Part shown: positions 45,961-56,400 of the stretch, one piece after another | Layout of the letters: each line of letters starts with the position of its first letter | Numbering within the stretch: the first letter of the stretch is position 1 | Source of the DNA: Ryuthela nishihirai | Lineage: Eukaryota > Arthropoda > Arachnida > Araneae > Heptathelidae | Length of the DNA: 64,000 nt | NCBI GenBank assembly: GCA_038380435.1 | Contig: JAWZYU010000020.1 | Coordinates: 40,084,307-40,148,306, forward strand | Reading direction: 5' to 3' | Translations under genes and position numbers: made by a program | Notes under the pieces: model-generated | Seen by the model: only the letters and a program-made list of their open reading frames with translations | Told to the model about the DNA's origin: nothing | The model's database searches: none

Positions 45961-46079
45961 TGAGAGTTCTGACACAGTGTTAAGATATAGGGAATTCTAT
46001 GTTAATCTATGGGAAAAGTTGCGGGAGTTTTGCGGAGAAAAGTTTTGGAGTTTAGCTTAACACTGTGCCTGAACTCTCA
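45961..46079. mobile_element. Small MITE related to MITE-S
   Basis: TGAGAGTTCTGACACAGTGT is mirrored by a nearly complementary run ending GAACTCTCA. The left end, including the following ATAGGGAATTCTATGTTAAT, resembles the left end of the 23661 element. Confidence 0.7.
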
Positions 46080-46162
46080 TCATCAGCTGAGAGAGGTGAC
46101 TTGAACAAAAATTCATTTCCACAAGAACTATGGGCAAAGAATTTGAAAAATTTGAAATTTAG

Positions 46163-46312
46163 GAGTCCCGGGTAAGGCATGGATGTTCGTGTTGTTTGTC
46201 TGCTGAGGTCCTGCCATCCTCTCAGACCTTCTACTGTGGCATATAAACTGACAGGCTCGTGTCAGATCTCTGTGGCAAGCAGCTGCTTGAGGGGGTATTT
46301 ATTTTATTCTTT
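46163..46312 (+). mobile_element. SINE-B, head-truncated
   Basis: Begins at the B-box end (GAGTCCCGGGTAAGGCATGG) and runs to the tail. Confidence 0.9.
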
Positions 46313-46550
46313 TACCATGATGCTTACGACGACGTTTTAGTGTTCATAATAATTTAGCCAGGCATTGCACAAGGCGCTACATATATAAAAGAAGATATGG
46401 TAATATTTTTGAAATGCTGGTTTGTAAATTGGTAAATAAATTAAAAATTGATTCCTAACAAAATTAGGTGTGTAATTAAACACATATCCCATAAGAGAAA
46501 AATATTTTCTTACGACTTCCATATACAAAAATAATTAATTTCTCTTCCAG

Positions 46551-46661
46551 AAAATTGCCCCATTGGCTTCTTCCTGTGCAAAAATAGTAATTGCGTTCCT
46601 GAACACGACAAATGTAATGACGTCGACGACTGCCGAGACGGTTCTGATGAAGAATATTGTG
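46551..46661 (+). CDS. CUB-LDLa gene, exon 4 (LDL-receptor class A module)
   Basis: Acceptor TCTCTTCCAG ends at 46550; donor GTACGT at 46662. It is a symmetric phase 1-1 exon, the classic arrangement for an LDLa module, and matches the phase left by exon 3. Residues 156-191 contain all six cysteines (157, 164, 169, 176, 182, 191) and the calcium-binding acidic cluster CRDGSDEEYC. LDLa modules bind calcium and protein ligands outside the cell. The reading frame is undamaged. No later exon (transmembrane segment, cytoplasmic tail or stop) could be recognised, so the protein is partial here. Confidence 0.93.
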
Positions 46662-47282
46662 GTACGTGATGATTTGCATTAACTAATTAACTTTCTACGA
46701 CAACCAGGTATTAAAAAATATAGCCCTAATTAAATGAAAACTCTGCGGTAATTCGAAATATGAAAGGACTTAAAACCCTAAACACAGACGGTGAATTATA
46801 AAACTCATTAATTAAACTATTAATTAATTTTTGCTATTGCTCTTAAATTAATTAAAGTTTATTGATTTCTAAACACATCGTTATGTGATGAACGAAGTTT
46901 GGCCACGAAAATTTTGCAAACCCAATTAAAATTCATTTCTCTCTGACGTGTTTATATTCGGGATCAGATGACTTTGCTTTTAAATCAAAGTTTCAGTCTT
47001 TTTTTCTTTCCCCTCAATGCAGATGTTTCACGCTTTATTTATCTGCACTTCTCCACACATCAGATTTCTAATGAAACTCATTAAAGGATTAACTAAGAGA
47101 CGAAATAGTAGAGAAATTATTGTTTTGGTAATCCTCAAAAGCTTTCCATTGCTCACGGGAGAAAATTTTTCTTTTTCTAGATGATTTTTCCTTAAAAATC
47201 GCCAATCTTCATGAAATTATCCAGCTATTAAAAAAATCATCGAAAAAGGTCCGTCTCACTGTGAATGTATGAACCCTGATTG
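46662..47282. other. Intron 4, no gene
   Basis: AT-rich; nothing recognised. Confidence 0.45.
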
Positions 47283-47294
47283 TAATAAATAATG

Positions 47295-47697
47295 GGTTGG
47301 GTTGTTTTACCTCTGAGCGGCACTTTTTTGCACGCCATGGGCTAAATGGCCAGGTCACATGGACCCCGAAGGCTCAGAGAAGGTTGGGGAAGGGGACCCA
47401 GTGGAACAGCTGTTGGGAGACAGATGGTAGCCTCCCGTCAAGGCCATCCAGCGTGTTCTTTAACGTGCACAGGGTATGACTTTCCCACACACGGGGCCAC
47501 GGCTTAACGTCCCATCCGACGGACGGCCGCCTTTCCAAGCCCATCGGTGTCCCCTACTGACCGTGGGCGGGACGGGGAATTTTGCGGAGATAAATCTCAA
47601 CGCTGACCCAGCTGGGACTCGAACCTGGGAACTACAGATTACGAGCCTGACACGCTACCGACTGAGCCACCCCCCCCCCCCCGCCCGCCCGCCCCAT
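47295..47697 (-). mobile_element. SINE-A, full-length with poly-C expansion
   Basis: Perfect 12-bp duplication TAATAAATAATG at 47283-47294 and 47698-47709. The G-rich start of the tRNA head has expanded into a C run and CCCGCC repeats (plus strand 47670-47695). Confidence 0.95.
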
Positions 47698-47853
47698 TAA
47701 TAAATAATGAAAGAGACTTTTGTGTGTCTAAATTTAACTAGCCCGGTTTAAGGACTCCAAGGTTTCACGCTCTCTTCATTTATTTTATAATTACTGAAAA
47801 GGCGGAAGGCAATAGCAGCCAAAGTTACATTTCTTCACACAAATAAGAAGTAC

Positions 47854-47893
47854 GGAAAAAAAGTGCCGCTCAGAGGTAAAACAACCCAACCTC
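47854..47893 (+). mobile_element. SINE-A, 40-bp tail fragment
   Basis: Only AAAAAAAGTGCCGCTCAGAG and the TAAAACAACCCAACC tail are present: an extreme head truncation. Confidence 0.85.
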
Positions 47894-47977
47894 AAAATGA
47901 GCCCGTATCTCATGCTCACAGGGGGCTCTCAAATCTAATACATTAATTTTTTATATTAGATAAAATAGTAAAACGGA

Positions 47978-48125
47978 TAATTTTTGCCTTGGATAAGTGT
48001 GGATGTTTCATTTCTGTTATTTTATTTCTGCTGAGATCTCGCCCTACTCATAGACCTTCTCTGCGGCGTATTACCCTAACGTGATTCATGTCGGATCTTT
48101 TGGAAAGCAGCTGCTCTTTTTTCCC
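47978..48125 (+). mobile_element. SINE-B, decayed copy
   Basis: Recognisable by TTTCTGCTGAGATCTCGCC, ATAGACCTTCT and AAGCAGCTGCT. Confidence 0.6.
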
Positions 48126-48204
48126 AATACAAATTTTGTCAAATTACACTGAAGATCATTCGTGAATAATAATTGCAATAAAATTTCTTATTTGACCAGG
48201 AGCC

Positions 48205-48597
48205 TGTCATGTCCCCCGAATTTTATATTTATTGATTTATTGCTGTATTTTTGTTGTATTTTATTGTTGTATATATTTTATGTATTAAGTGTGTTTTGTG
48301 CTGGGATGTGACTCACTGTTGTTGTTTTTCGGGTTTAAAGCTGCTCCATACAAGTGGTGAAGAATGCCAGAAGTTGTTTATGGCCGTAAATGACTAGTTT
48401 AGGGCTCTAGCGCAGCGAGGAGGCTAGGCGGTAGATTTGAAGCATTAGTTTTGGTGCGAGCACGTTGAGTGAAAGGTCGTTTCAACAGGCGTCAGAAGGA
48501 TGCCGCTCATACTCAAAGGAAACCCTTGAAGTGAGGGTGTGATTCCAAGGGAGAATCGACATTCTTGAAGAATCTTATAATAGTTTTTGTGGATTCA
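48205..48597 (+). repeat. LTR-like dispersed repeat, + copy
   Basis: The region from about 48285 (AAGTGTGTTTTG, then GGGATGTGACTCACTGTTGT) to 48597 matches the reverse complement of 51735-52045. A SINE-A fragment abuts it at 48598. It could be part of an LTR, but paired termini, a tRNA primer site and flanking duplications were not found. Confidence 0.6.
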
Positions 48598-49210
48598 GAG
48601 GGTATGGCTCTCCCGCACACGGGGTCATGGCTTAACGTTCCCATCCGACGGACAGCGGCCTTTCCAAGCTCATCAGTGTCCCCTACTGACCAGGGGCAGG
48701 GTGGGGAATTTTGCGGAGATAAATCTCAATGCTAGATTGGATTGGATTGTTTTACCTCTGAGCGGCACTTTTTTGCACACTATGGGCTAAATGGCCAGGC
48801 CACAAGGACCCCGAAGGCTCAGAGAAGGTTGGGGGAGGGGACTCACTGGAGCAGCTGTTGGGAGACAGATGGTAGCCTCCCGTCAAGGCCATCCAGCGTG
48901 TTCTTTAACGTGCACAGGCTATGGCTCTCCCGCACACGGGGCCACAGCTTTACGTCCCTTCCGACGGACGGTGGCCTTTTCAAGCCCATCGGTGTCCCCT
49001 ACTGACCGTGGGCAGGGTGGGGAAATTTTGCGGAGATAAATCTCAACGCTGACCCAGCTGGGACTCGAACCTGGAAACTACAGATTACAAGCCTGGCGCG
49101 CTACCGACTGAGCCACCCCCGCCCCTCTCAATGCTGACCCAGCTGAGACTCGAACCTGGGAACTAGCAGATTACGAGCCTGGCACGCTACCGACTGAGCC
49201 ACCCCCGTTC
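48598..49210 (-). mobile_element. SINE-A, outer partial copy split by another SINE-A
   Basis: Segments 48598-48733 and 49136-49210. Lacks the tail half; carries the inner insertion in the ATTTATCTCC region. Confidence 0.9.
48734..49125 (-). mobile_element. SINE-A, full-length inner copy (392 bp)
   Basis: 10-bp duplication TCTCAATGCT at 48724-48733 and 49126-49135. The tail reads GATTGGATTGGATTG on the plus strand. Confidence 0.94.
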
Positions 49211-49740
49211 TACAACATCATGCGTTTATTATTTAAAGAATGCATATTTCACTCTTTGCAATAAACTAAGATATCATTAACATTACAACTGAAGAAATCG
49301 AAAAAAATGCAAAAAAAAAACTATTTCTTCATGGATTCGTTTACTTTGCTAATACACAAATTGATTTCATTAACAGAGTTAAATAAAACTAATTAAAAAA
49401 TTATTATATTATGAATTTAATTAAGAATCTTTCCGCTTTTGTTTTTTTATTCTGAACCTGCCAGAAGCTTTTGCACTAAACGCTGGCATTTGTTCATAAG
49501 TTCCGAAGAATACATTAAATCATACTTTTGTTTCAAAATAAATCTCTCAGCTTCCGACAACTACTCAATGGAATAATTAATCCAAACCTCATCGAGTCTT
49601 AGTTTTCTGACGAAAAAAGGCATTTATTCCGTTGTTGCAGCTAAAAAGGCTTTTTTCAGTGTTAGCCGAACTTACTCAGTTTCTTTAGTCATTAACATCA
49701 ACAGATCATTGTCAATGGTAGTAAATGCAGATTGTTTAGA
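49211..49740. other. Intron 4 or downstream, no gene
   Basis: AT-rich; nothing recognised. Confidence 0.4.
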
Positions 49741-49777
49741 TAGAGAACAGTGTCAGAAAGACCTGTTCCCCTCTAGG

Positions 49778-49935
49778 TTAGAAGGGGACACCGATGGGTT
49801 TGGAAAGGCCGCAGTTCGTCGAAGGAAACTCTAAGTTGTGGATCCGTGTGAAGCAGAGAACCATCCCTGTGCACGTCAAAAAACATGCTGGATGACTTCA
49901 ACGGAAATTTTGCATTTATCTCCTAACAACTGTCT
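49778..49935 (+). mobile_element. SINE-A, decayed body fragment
   Basis: Runs from GGGGACACCGATGGG to TCTCCTAACAACTGT, where the next copy starts. Confidence 0.8.
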
Positions 49936-50275
49936 GACAGGTGGCTCAGTCAGTAGCGCATCAGGCTCATAATCTTCAGTTCCCAGGTTCGAGTCCCAGC
50001 TGGGTAAGCGTTGAGATTTATCTCCGCAAAACTCCCCCACCCTGCCCACAGTCAGTAGGGGATACCGATGGCTTGGAATGGCCGCCATCTGTGTGCCGTG
50101 GTTCCGTGTGCGAGAGAGCCATACCCTGTGCACGTTAAAGAACACGATGGATAGCCTTGACAGGAGGCTACCATCTGTGTCTCAACAGCTGTTCCAGGGT
50201 TCGACTCGGGGTCCTTGTGTTAAAAAAATTTAGCCCATTGTGTGCAAAAAGTGCTGCTCAGAGGAAAAGCAACCA
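49936..50275 (+). mobile_element. SINE-A, second copy in tandem orientation
   Basis: Begins at GGTGGCTCAGTCAGTAGCGC and ends with CAACCAAAACAAC; small body deletions. Confidence 0.88.
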
Positions 50276-50620
50276 AAACAACTTAAAATATAAGAGCTTA
50301 AGATTCTTTACTGGAAATTTTATTAAACCTCTCTCCGTAAATAATAGAATTCCCGGTAAACCAAGATGCTGCTACATTTGGTCACAAAGACTGATTTAAA
50401 AAGTTTAAAGGTGCTCAAATACCTTGTTCTTAACAAAACTAGAGGACTAAAATATCTCCTCTGATGAACATGGAATGCTCTGTTTCAAAAAGAATTTTTT
50501 TTTATTTTTCATATTTCAACTTTTTTACACTTTAACAATAGAAATTCGAACTTATATGTGATTGGGAAAATGCAAATATAAAAGTAGAAATATTTCATTA
50601 GCACTTATAATAAATAAAAA
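50276..50620. other. No gene
   Basis: AT-rich; nothing recognised. Confidence 0.4.
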
Positions 50621-50621
50621 A

Positions 50622-50824
50622 TAAATAAAAATACCCCCTCAAGCAGCTGCTTGCCACAGAGGTCTGATAGGAGCCTGTCAGTTTATATGCCACAGTAGGA
50701 GATCTGAGAGGATGGCAGGACCTCAGCAGAAAAACGACACACACATCCATGCCTAATCCGGGGCTCGAACCCAAGTCCCTTAGATCAGTAGTCAAGCGTG
50801 CTAACCACTTGGCCACGGGACGGC
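50622..50824 (-). mobile_element. SINE-B, full-length
   Basis: Head at right (GCCGTCCCGTGGCC on the minus strand). Directly abuts a second SINE-B. Confidence 0.93.
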
Positions 50825-51006
50825 ACAAAAATACCCCCTCAAGCAGCTGCTTGCCACAGAGGTCTGACAGGAGCCTGTCAGTTTATATGCCATAGTAGAA
50901 GGTCTGAGAGGATGGCAGGACCTCAGCAGAAAAACGACACATACATCCATGCCTTACCCGGGGCTCAAACCCAGGTCCCGTAGATCAGTACCAAGAGCGC
51001 TAACCA
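50825..51006 (-). mobile_element. SINE-B, second copy, head-truncated
   Basis: Same orientation as the preceding copy, with no unique sequence between them. Confidence 0.92.
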
Positions 51007-51260
51007 ATAAAACACAAAAAAAATATTTCATTCATGTCTTAAAATAAAAATTTCCGTTTTTCTAGCTGTCCCATTTAAGGTTTAGGGATCAAATCTTTTA
51101 TCAGTGAGGACTTTTTTCTTGACTTTCACACTCCACTACCAAATTTTTAAATTTTTAGCATAATTGGATCTTTTGTAATATTCGTTTGAAATCTATCCAT
51201 TCCTCCGACGTCTTCCACCGCTAGAGGATGCTATTAATACTATTAGGAGATTCGGAAGAA
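51007..51260. repeat. Ancient roughly 330-bp repeat, partial unit
   Basis: CACACTCCACTACCAAATTT, AGCATAATTGGATCTTTTG and TATTCGTTTGAAAT follow the same order as at 8.9 and 55.9 kb. Confidence 0.5.
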
Positions 51261-52050
51261 ACGAATACTAATATTTCGCCAATGCTTAACCTGACTGTGA
51301 TGTCCGGGGGTTCAGATCCTGTCTGACTGAGCCAGATGTAATGTCCTCTATTTTTCGGAATGCGATGGGACTGGGCCAAATGTCATGACTGCTGGAGGAC
51401 GATGCGATTAGTACTTAGAGAACGTCACCCTCACTTCGGTGAAAAGACAGGTTCGGGGGTTTTTAGGCCCGTGGCACTGTATGCCTGATATTCGCTGCGT
51501 TGAATGATGAATAACAACAGTCATTTATTAACTGCACGAGAGTTGGATAGGGACAACTCAGTTTATTTACACTTTATACACTCAAGTGCTGGGGATGCGC
51601 TCAACTCCGTGGGCCTTGGCTGCCTTGCTGCTGCAAACATTAACAATCAGGTGGAGAATCGCACACTCTGCAAGTTCTCACTTTACAGACCTCAAACTCG
51701 GCGAAAGGATAATCAACCTTTGTCTACACTTTGGTTCACTCTGAATCCACAAAAACTATTATCAGATTCTCCAAGAATCTCGATTCCATCTTGGAATCAC
51801 ACCCTCCCTTCAAGGGTTACTTCGAGTAAGGCACGGCGTCCTACTGACGCGAAACGACTCCCTCGTTCGAAAACTCACACGAAACTGTTGTCTCAAAAAT
51901 CTCGCCTAGCCTCCTCGCTGCACTAGCTCCCCAGGCTGGTCATTTACGGCCATAAATAGCTTCTGGGATCGATCTTGATGCAAGCAGCCCGCTTCTGACC
52001 CGAAAACAACAACAGTGAGTCACATCCCAACGTAAAAACACACTTAATAA
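51260..52050 (-). repeat. LTR-like repeat, - copy (extended)
   Basis: The part 51735-52045 is the inverted partner of 48285-48597. Upstream of it, a stretch of higher GC (about 51270-51735) with CAGTCATTTATTAACTGCAC could be more of the same element. A 140-codon + frame (51504-51926) runs through it without a recognisable domain. A SINE-B is joined to its right end. Confidence 0.5.
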
Positions 52051-52051
52051 A

Positions 52052-52264
52052 TTAAAAAAAAAAAATAAACAACCCCTCAAGCAGCAGCTTGCCACAGAGG
52101 TCTGACAGGAGCCTGTCAGTTTATATGCCATAGTAGAAGGTCTGAGAGAATGGCAGGACCTCAGCAGAAAAACGACGACACACACATCCATGCCTTACCC
52201 GGGACTCGAACCCAGGTCCCTTAGATCAGTAGTCAAGCGTGCTAACCACTTGGCCATGGGACGA
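52052..52264 (-). mobile_element. SINE-B, full-length
   Basis: Head at right, AT-rich tail at left running into the LTR-like repeat. Confidence 0.92.
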
Positions 52265-53100
52265 CTACAAGTAATGCTTGAATAATAATTTATTAGGATT
52301 TAGAGATAAATTTATACAAAGTAATTAAATAAGAACGAATGAAACATTTAATCAAAGGAAATGATTTTATAATCAGGGCTGATTTTAGTGGGGGGGAGAA
52401 CCAAGGGACACTTTAAAAATGCTAATAAGAGTAATAGAGGTAAAAAAAATCATTAAACTCGTGCATATTTCGCGCCTTTCTCAATAAATTTTTTAAAGAC
52501 CTTTAAAAACGAGAGGAAAATGTTGAAATGGAAATCCAGTCTCTTCTCCCCCCCCACTCCCCCGCATCTCTTATTTTTTTCTAGATCCGAGACTGTTTAC
52601 TGTTTATAATAATTATTCCAACAACAGTTCTAATAATCATTATAATTCCAATACGCTATCGCTTTTACTGCGTAAAAGAATAAATTCTGAAAAATCGCCA
52701 CATTTCTCTGTTCCTAAAAATTGCTTGACACGAAACCAAATATAATTCATGAGCCAGCTAAAGTGACAAAGAGATAAGTTAATTAAAGCAACGATTGGAT
52801 AACATCTGCGTTGTCCGAACCAGATCGTGGCCTCTTAGGGAACAAGAAAAATCATTCTGCCTCGCATTTACACGGGTCTGTGTACACTCTTTGACGATAA
52901 TTACATGCAGAAAAATGACGAACATTTCCGTAGAAAAACCTCATTCGAAATTCAACAACGTACTACATGTTTCTGTTCCTTACAGTAGCAATGACTCTCG
53001 CCACTATAACCAGAGCGCGAGATAATACTCGCACGCAATCTAGAGAACACTTCCGAAGAGTTAAATAATTAATTCCCTTCACACTTAACGTGACAAGTTA
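52265..53100. other. No gene recognised
   Basis: AT-rich; a short frame at 52795-53025 has no known features. Confidence 0.4.
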
Positions 53101-53104
53101 AAAA

Positions 53105-53480
53105 AACTTAACTCTTGAGCAAGTGCAAAGCTGTAAGACACGTAAAGAGGCGAGGATGTGCACGTGTGGGTACAATCGACCCACACCCCATATCTAGGTC
53201 ACTTATCAAGGTCGTGCTGGGACACGGGGACCGCTTGTTGTTGTCTTTGTTGGAGCCAAGGGATTTGTCGACTGGACCGTCTGCTTCTCTTCGGCCAGGC
53301 CCTAATCGGTCCCTTCGCCTTTTCTCAATTGTGAAGACTGTTAGCTCTGGCGCAGAGTTTACACGAAGCAGATTGGCAAATTCAGGCCGTGTTAGGAGCC
53401 AGTTATCGCTCACTTCAGAGTCAACTTCTTCCGCCCAAGAGAGACCATTTAAGATTGAGAGGAATTTTCTTTCCTTTTAG
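53105..53480. other. Island open on both strands, higher GC
   Basis: A + frame of 121 codons (53115-53480) and a - frame of 101 codons (53108-53413, open upstream to about 53480) overlap. The - frame reads more like protein (SDNWLLTRPEFANLLRVNS, then a basic region) but matches nothing I recognise. It could be an exon of an antisense gene, an exapted or transposon-derived fragment, or chance in GC-richer DNA. Confidence 0.25.
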
Positions 53481-53879
53481 CTGCTGCTTTGAAAAGGAGA
53501 GAAAGAGTCGCTGAATAGATAAGTTCTTCATTAGGTAGCTGCTAAGGATAGTTTGGGGTGAAAAGTTTGCTTTTCTTCGTCTTGGTCTTGATTGTGTTAA
53601 GTTTAAACCCATCATTAAAAGTGTAAGCTTTATTGAATATGTTGCTTCATTTTATAAAACAGACTAGGTTTGAAGATTTGGCACAGATATCTTGTCAGTC
53701 GTTGATTCTTTACAAATATGGCTCTTAAAATCAAGCATTTGCTCTTCGTTTATCTATTCCTTAAGATTATTTTTAACGAGGTGGAACCCGTGTGCTTATA
53801 AAGAGTCTCAGAGTTAAAATGAAACTAAGCCACGAATTTATTTATTGCTGTTGGTGTATTTCGTACAATACGTACACAA

Positions 53880-53985
53880 GATCCTCAAACAACCATAGGC
53901 TACGGAAATCCAACCAGATAGTAAAATTTGGTTCTTCATACACTTTATACTCAGCTGCAGTTGCACACCATAAGAAATTCAGTAG
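53880..53985 (-). mobile_element. RTE LINE 3' end, decayed fragment
   Basis: Follows the 3' terminus of the 28.8-kb LINE (ATCCTCAAACAACCATAGGC against ATCCTCAAGCATCCATGGGC, then a degenerate CAGCTGCAGTTGCACACC). Fused to a SINE-A tail. Confidence 0.75.
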
Positions 53986-54180
53986 GGGTTGTGTTGTTTC
54001 ACCTCTGAGTGGCATTTATGCTTATCCAATGGACTGAATGAGATCATAATGAACCTCAAGGGCTCGAAGTTGAATGAGGAGGTGACATTATTGAATTAGC
54101 TGTTAGGAAACAGATGGTTCTGGGGATATAGCTTTACGTACCATTCGTCGGATAGCGGGTTTTCCAAGCCCATCGGTAGG
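53986..54180 (-). mobile_element. SINE-A with internal deletion, fused to the LINE end
   Basis: TTGTGTTGTTTCACCTCTGAG starts the copy; the segment around CCAGCGTGTTCTTTAACGTG is missing. Confidence 0.75.
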
Positions 54181-54255
54181 TCCAACTACACAGCGCAATT
54201 TATTTCTCCATACACGAATATCCTGATCTACAGCTGCACACAATAAAAAAATTCA
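54181..54255 (-). mobile_element. RTE LINE 3' end, second decayed fragment
   Basis: CCAACTACACAGCGCAATTT and CTACAGCTGCACACAATAAA parallel the first fragment, with the same AATTCAGTAGGG junction to a SINE-A. Confidence 0.65.
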
Positions 54256-54462
54256 GTAGGGTCGCTTATTTTTCTTCTGAGCGGCATTTCTGTACACCCA
54301 ATAGAATAAATGCCCATGTCACAAGGACCCCAGGGCTCAGAAAAGGCTGGGGGAAGGGGACTTTCTGGACAAGTGTTAACAGACAGATGGAAGTCTCCCG
54401 TCAAGGTCATCCAGCGTGTTTTGTAATGTGCACAGGGTGTAGCTCCCACGGATTCGACTCAC
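54256..54462 (-). mobile_element. SINE-A, tail half, fused to the second LINE end
   Basis: Runs from the tail to the GTGCACAGGGTGTAGCTC region; no head. Confidence 0.8.
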
Positions 54463-55380
54463 CCTACGAAAACACTATAATGTACACTTCTGCAGTCGAA
54501 AATGAAATACCATGAGTTCAATTTGCTTCATTTTGGAGAAAGAAAAATTGTCAAAATGATTTGACGTTCTCCACAAGCCCGCCTTAGTGGTCCGCTCTCA
54601 AAAAAACCTATGGAGTAGAAATATTGGATGGCATTCTCTTTATTACGAAGCATAACGAAAAGAAATAAAATGCATTGGTAACTGGAAAAAAACAAATTAG
54701 ATGTTAACTATTTTAAAGGGTGCAGAAATATATTAAATGCTTTGATTATTAAAATTAAAAATTAATACATTCGCAACAAATTAAGTTTAGAAGGAAATAA
54801 TACCAAAAAAGTGGAAGTTATTAAAGAAATAACGAATGGTAATTAAACCAGAAAGCAAATCTTCAATGAAGTAATCAGAGAAACACCATATGTTCTTCAC
54901 ATGGTTTTTATCACGAACCCCTAAATCAGCAAAAAAACACACACCCCTTCAAATGTGTATGAATGTATATATATATATATATTTTTATATATTAATTTAT
55001 AAATATACAACTGAAATAAGATAAGAGGAAAATAAATATAAAATATTTTAATGAGAATAGTGTGGCCGAAGATGTTTCTTAATTTTTCAATATCTTAGTT
55101 TGACACCTTATGATTCAGCGATTCAAAGGTATCTTTATGAAAGACATCCCATAGGGATCTAAAGGGAGACATCTCTAGGGATCTTTAGGGAATTAAACAG
55201 ACTCTCACGTAAGTAAAATGACCGCGAAATTTAAAAATGCTAGTTTTTTTTTATTTTCCTTCATGTTTATTTCCTGAAAATTTTAAAACTTTCTAAGAAA
55301 CTGGTAAATAAGAACCATTAATTTTCCATCGCACACTCTATGGATCTGTAGTCGCACCCCCTTTGGAGACCACTGGAATA
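54463..55380. other. No gene recognised
   Basis: AT-rich with a TATATATATA run near 54967. Short GGGATCT repetitions at 55150-55190. Confidence 0.4.
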
Positions 55381-55384
55381 AGGG

Positions 55385-55735
55385 ATGCTCATTTGCGAAG
55401 AATAAGGATGATCATTTTCAAAGAATAAGGAATGCTCATTTTCAAAGAATGAGGAATGCTCATTTTCAAAGAATGAGGAATGCTCATTTTCAAAGAATGA
55501 GGAATGCTCATTTTCAAAGAATAGGGAATGCTCATTTTCAAAGAATAGGGAATGCTTGTTTTCAAAGAATAGGGAATAGTCATTTTCAAAGAAAAAGAAT
55601 GCTCATTTTTCAAAGAATAAGGAATGCTCATTTTCAAGGAATAATGAATGCTCATTTTCAAAGAATAAGGAATGCTCATTTTCAAAGAATGGGGAATGCT
55701 CATTTTCAAAGAATGAGGAATGCTCATTTTCATTT
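55385..55735. repeat. 24-bp minisatellite, about 14 units
   Basis: Unit CAAAGAATGAGGAATGCTCA plus TTTT, with variants (AATAAGG, AATAGGG). Because 24 is a multiple of three, both strands stay open as 8-residue repeats; these frames are not genes. Confidence 0.95.
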
Positions 55736-55764
55736 TCCAATTTTTTCACCCACTAATCGTTAAT

Positions 55765-56400
55765 TCGAACTAATTAATAACAGGAAATGTAAATAGTAAT
55801 ATTTTATTAGTACCTGCACAATGAAAAGAAAATTTCTGATTTATCTCGTAAAACGAAAAATTTGTGTTTCCCCCCCCCCCCGGACCCTACATCTGAACTT
55901 AAGATGACAAATCGTTGCTGTCGATATGAGCCTCGATCATCACAAACTATACAAACAAAATTCAATAACATTTCGCATAAGTAGATCGTTTGTATAATAT
56001 TCGTTCAAAATTTTTCATTTTTCCAAATTTCGCCCTCTCTAACGATGCAGATGAAACTTACCGGAGGATTCAAATAAATGTGAATCATAGTTAGTTTTCA
56101 TCAAATTCAAGAGGAATTTTAATCTCTTAAAACAAAAAGGCTGTGTACCCATCTGAGATAAGAAAGCAATGGTTGCTTTCACCTTATACTTTCTTATCAT
56201 CACATTCCACCACCATAATTTCAAATAACCAGCATAAATAGGTCTTTTTGCAATATTCTTTAAATTTTCCCAATTTTTTTTTAATTTCTACCATTTGAGG
56301 GCTCTATTGAAACTATCGTATTAGGAGATTCGAAAAAGGTGAGGCCTAGCATCTAACATTTCCTTAATACCTGTCCAAAGGACTCTTTTTTTAAGGGGTA
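55765..56400. repeat. Ancient roughly 330-bp repeat, two tandem units
   Basis: Two successive blocks each show TATCTCGTAAAAC or AATCTCTTAAAAC, then CACACTCCAC-like, AAATAnCCAGCATAA-like and TGnATAATATTCnTT-like words in the same order. A poly-C run lies at 55869. Confidence 0.55.

Noticed and set aside
55389..55763. Overlapping repetitive frames (HSLKMSIP and NAHFQRMR repeats)
   Set aside because: Both are products of a 24-bp minisatellite.
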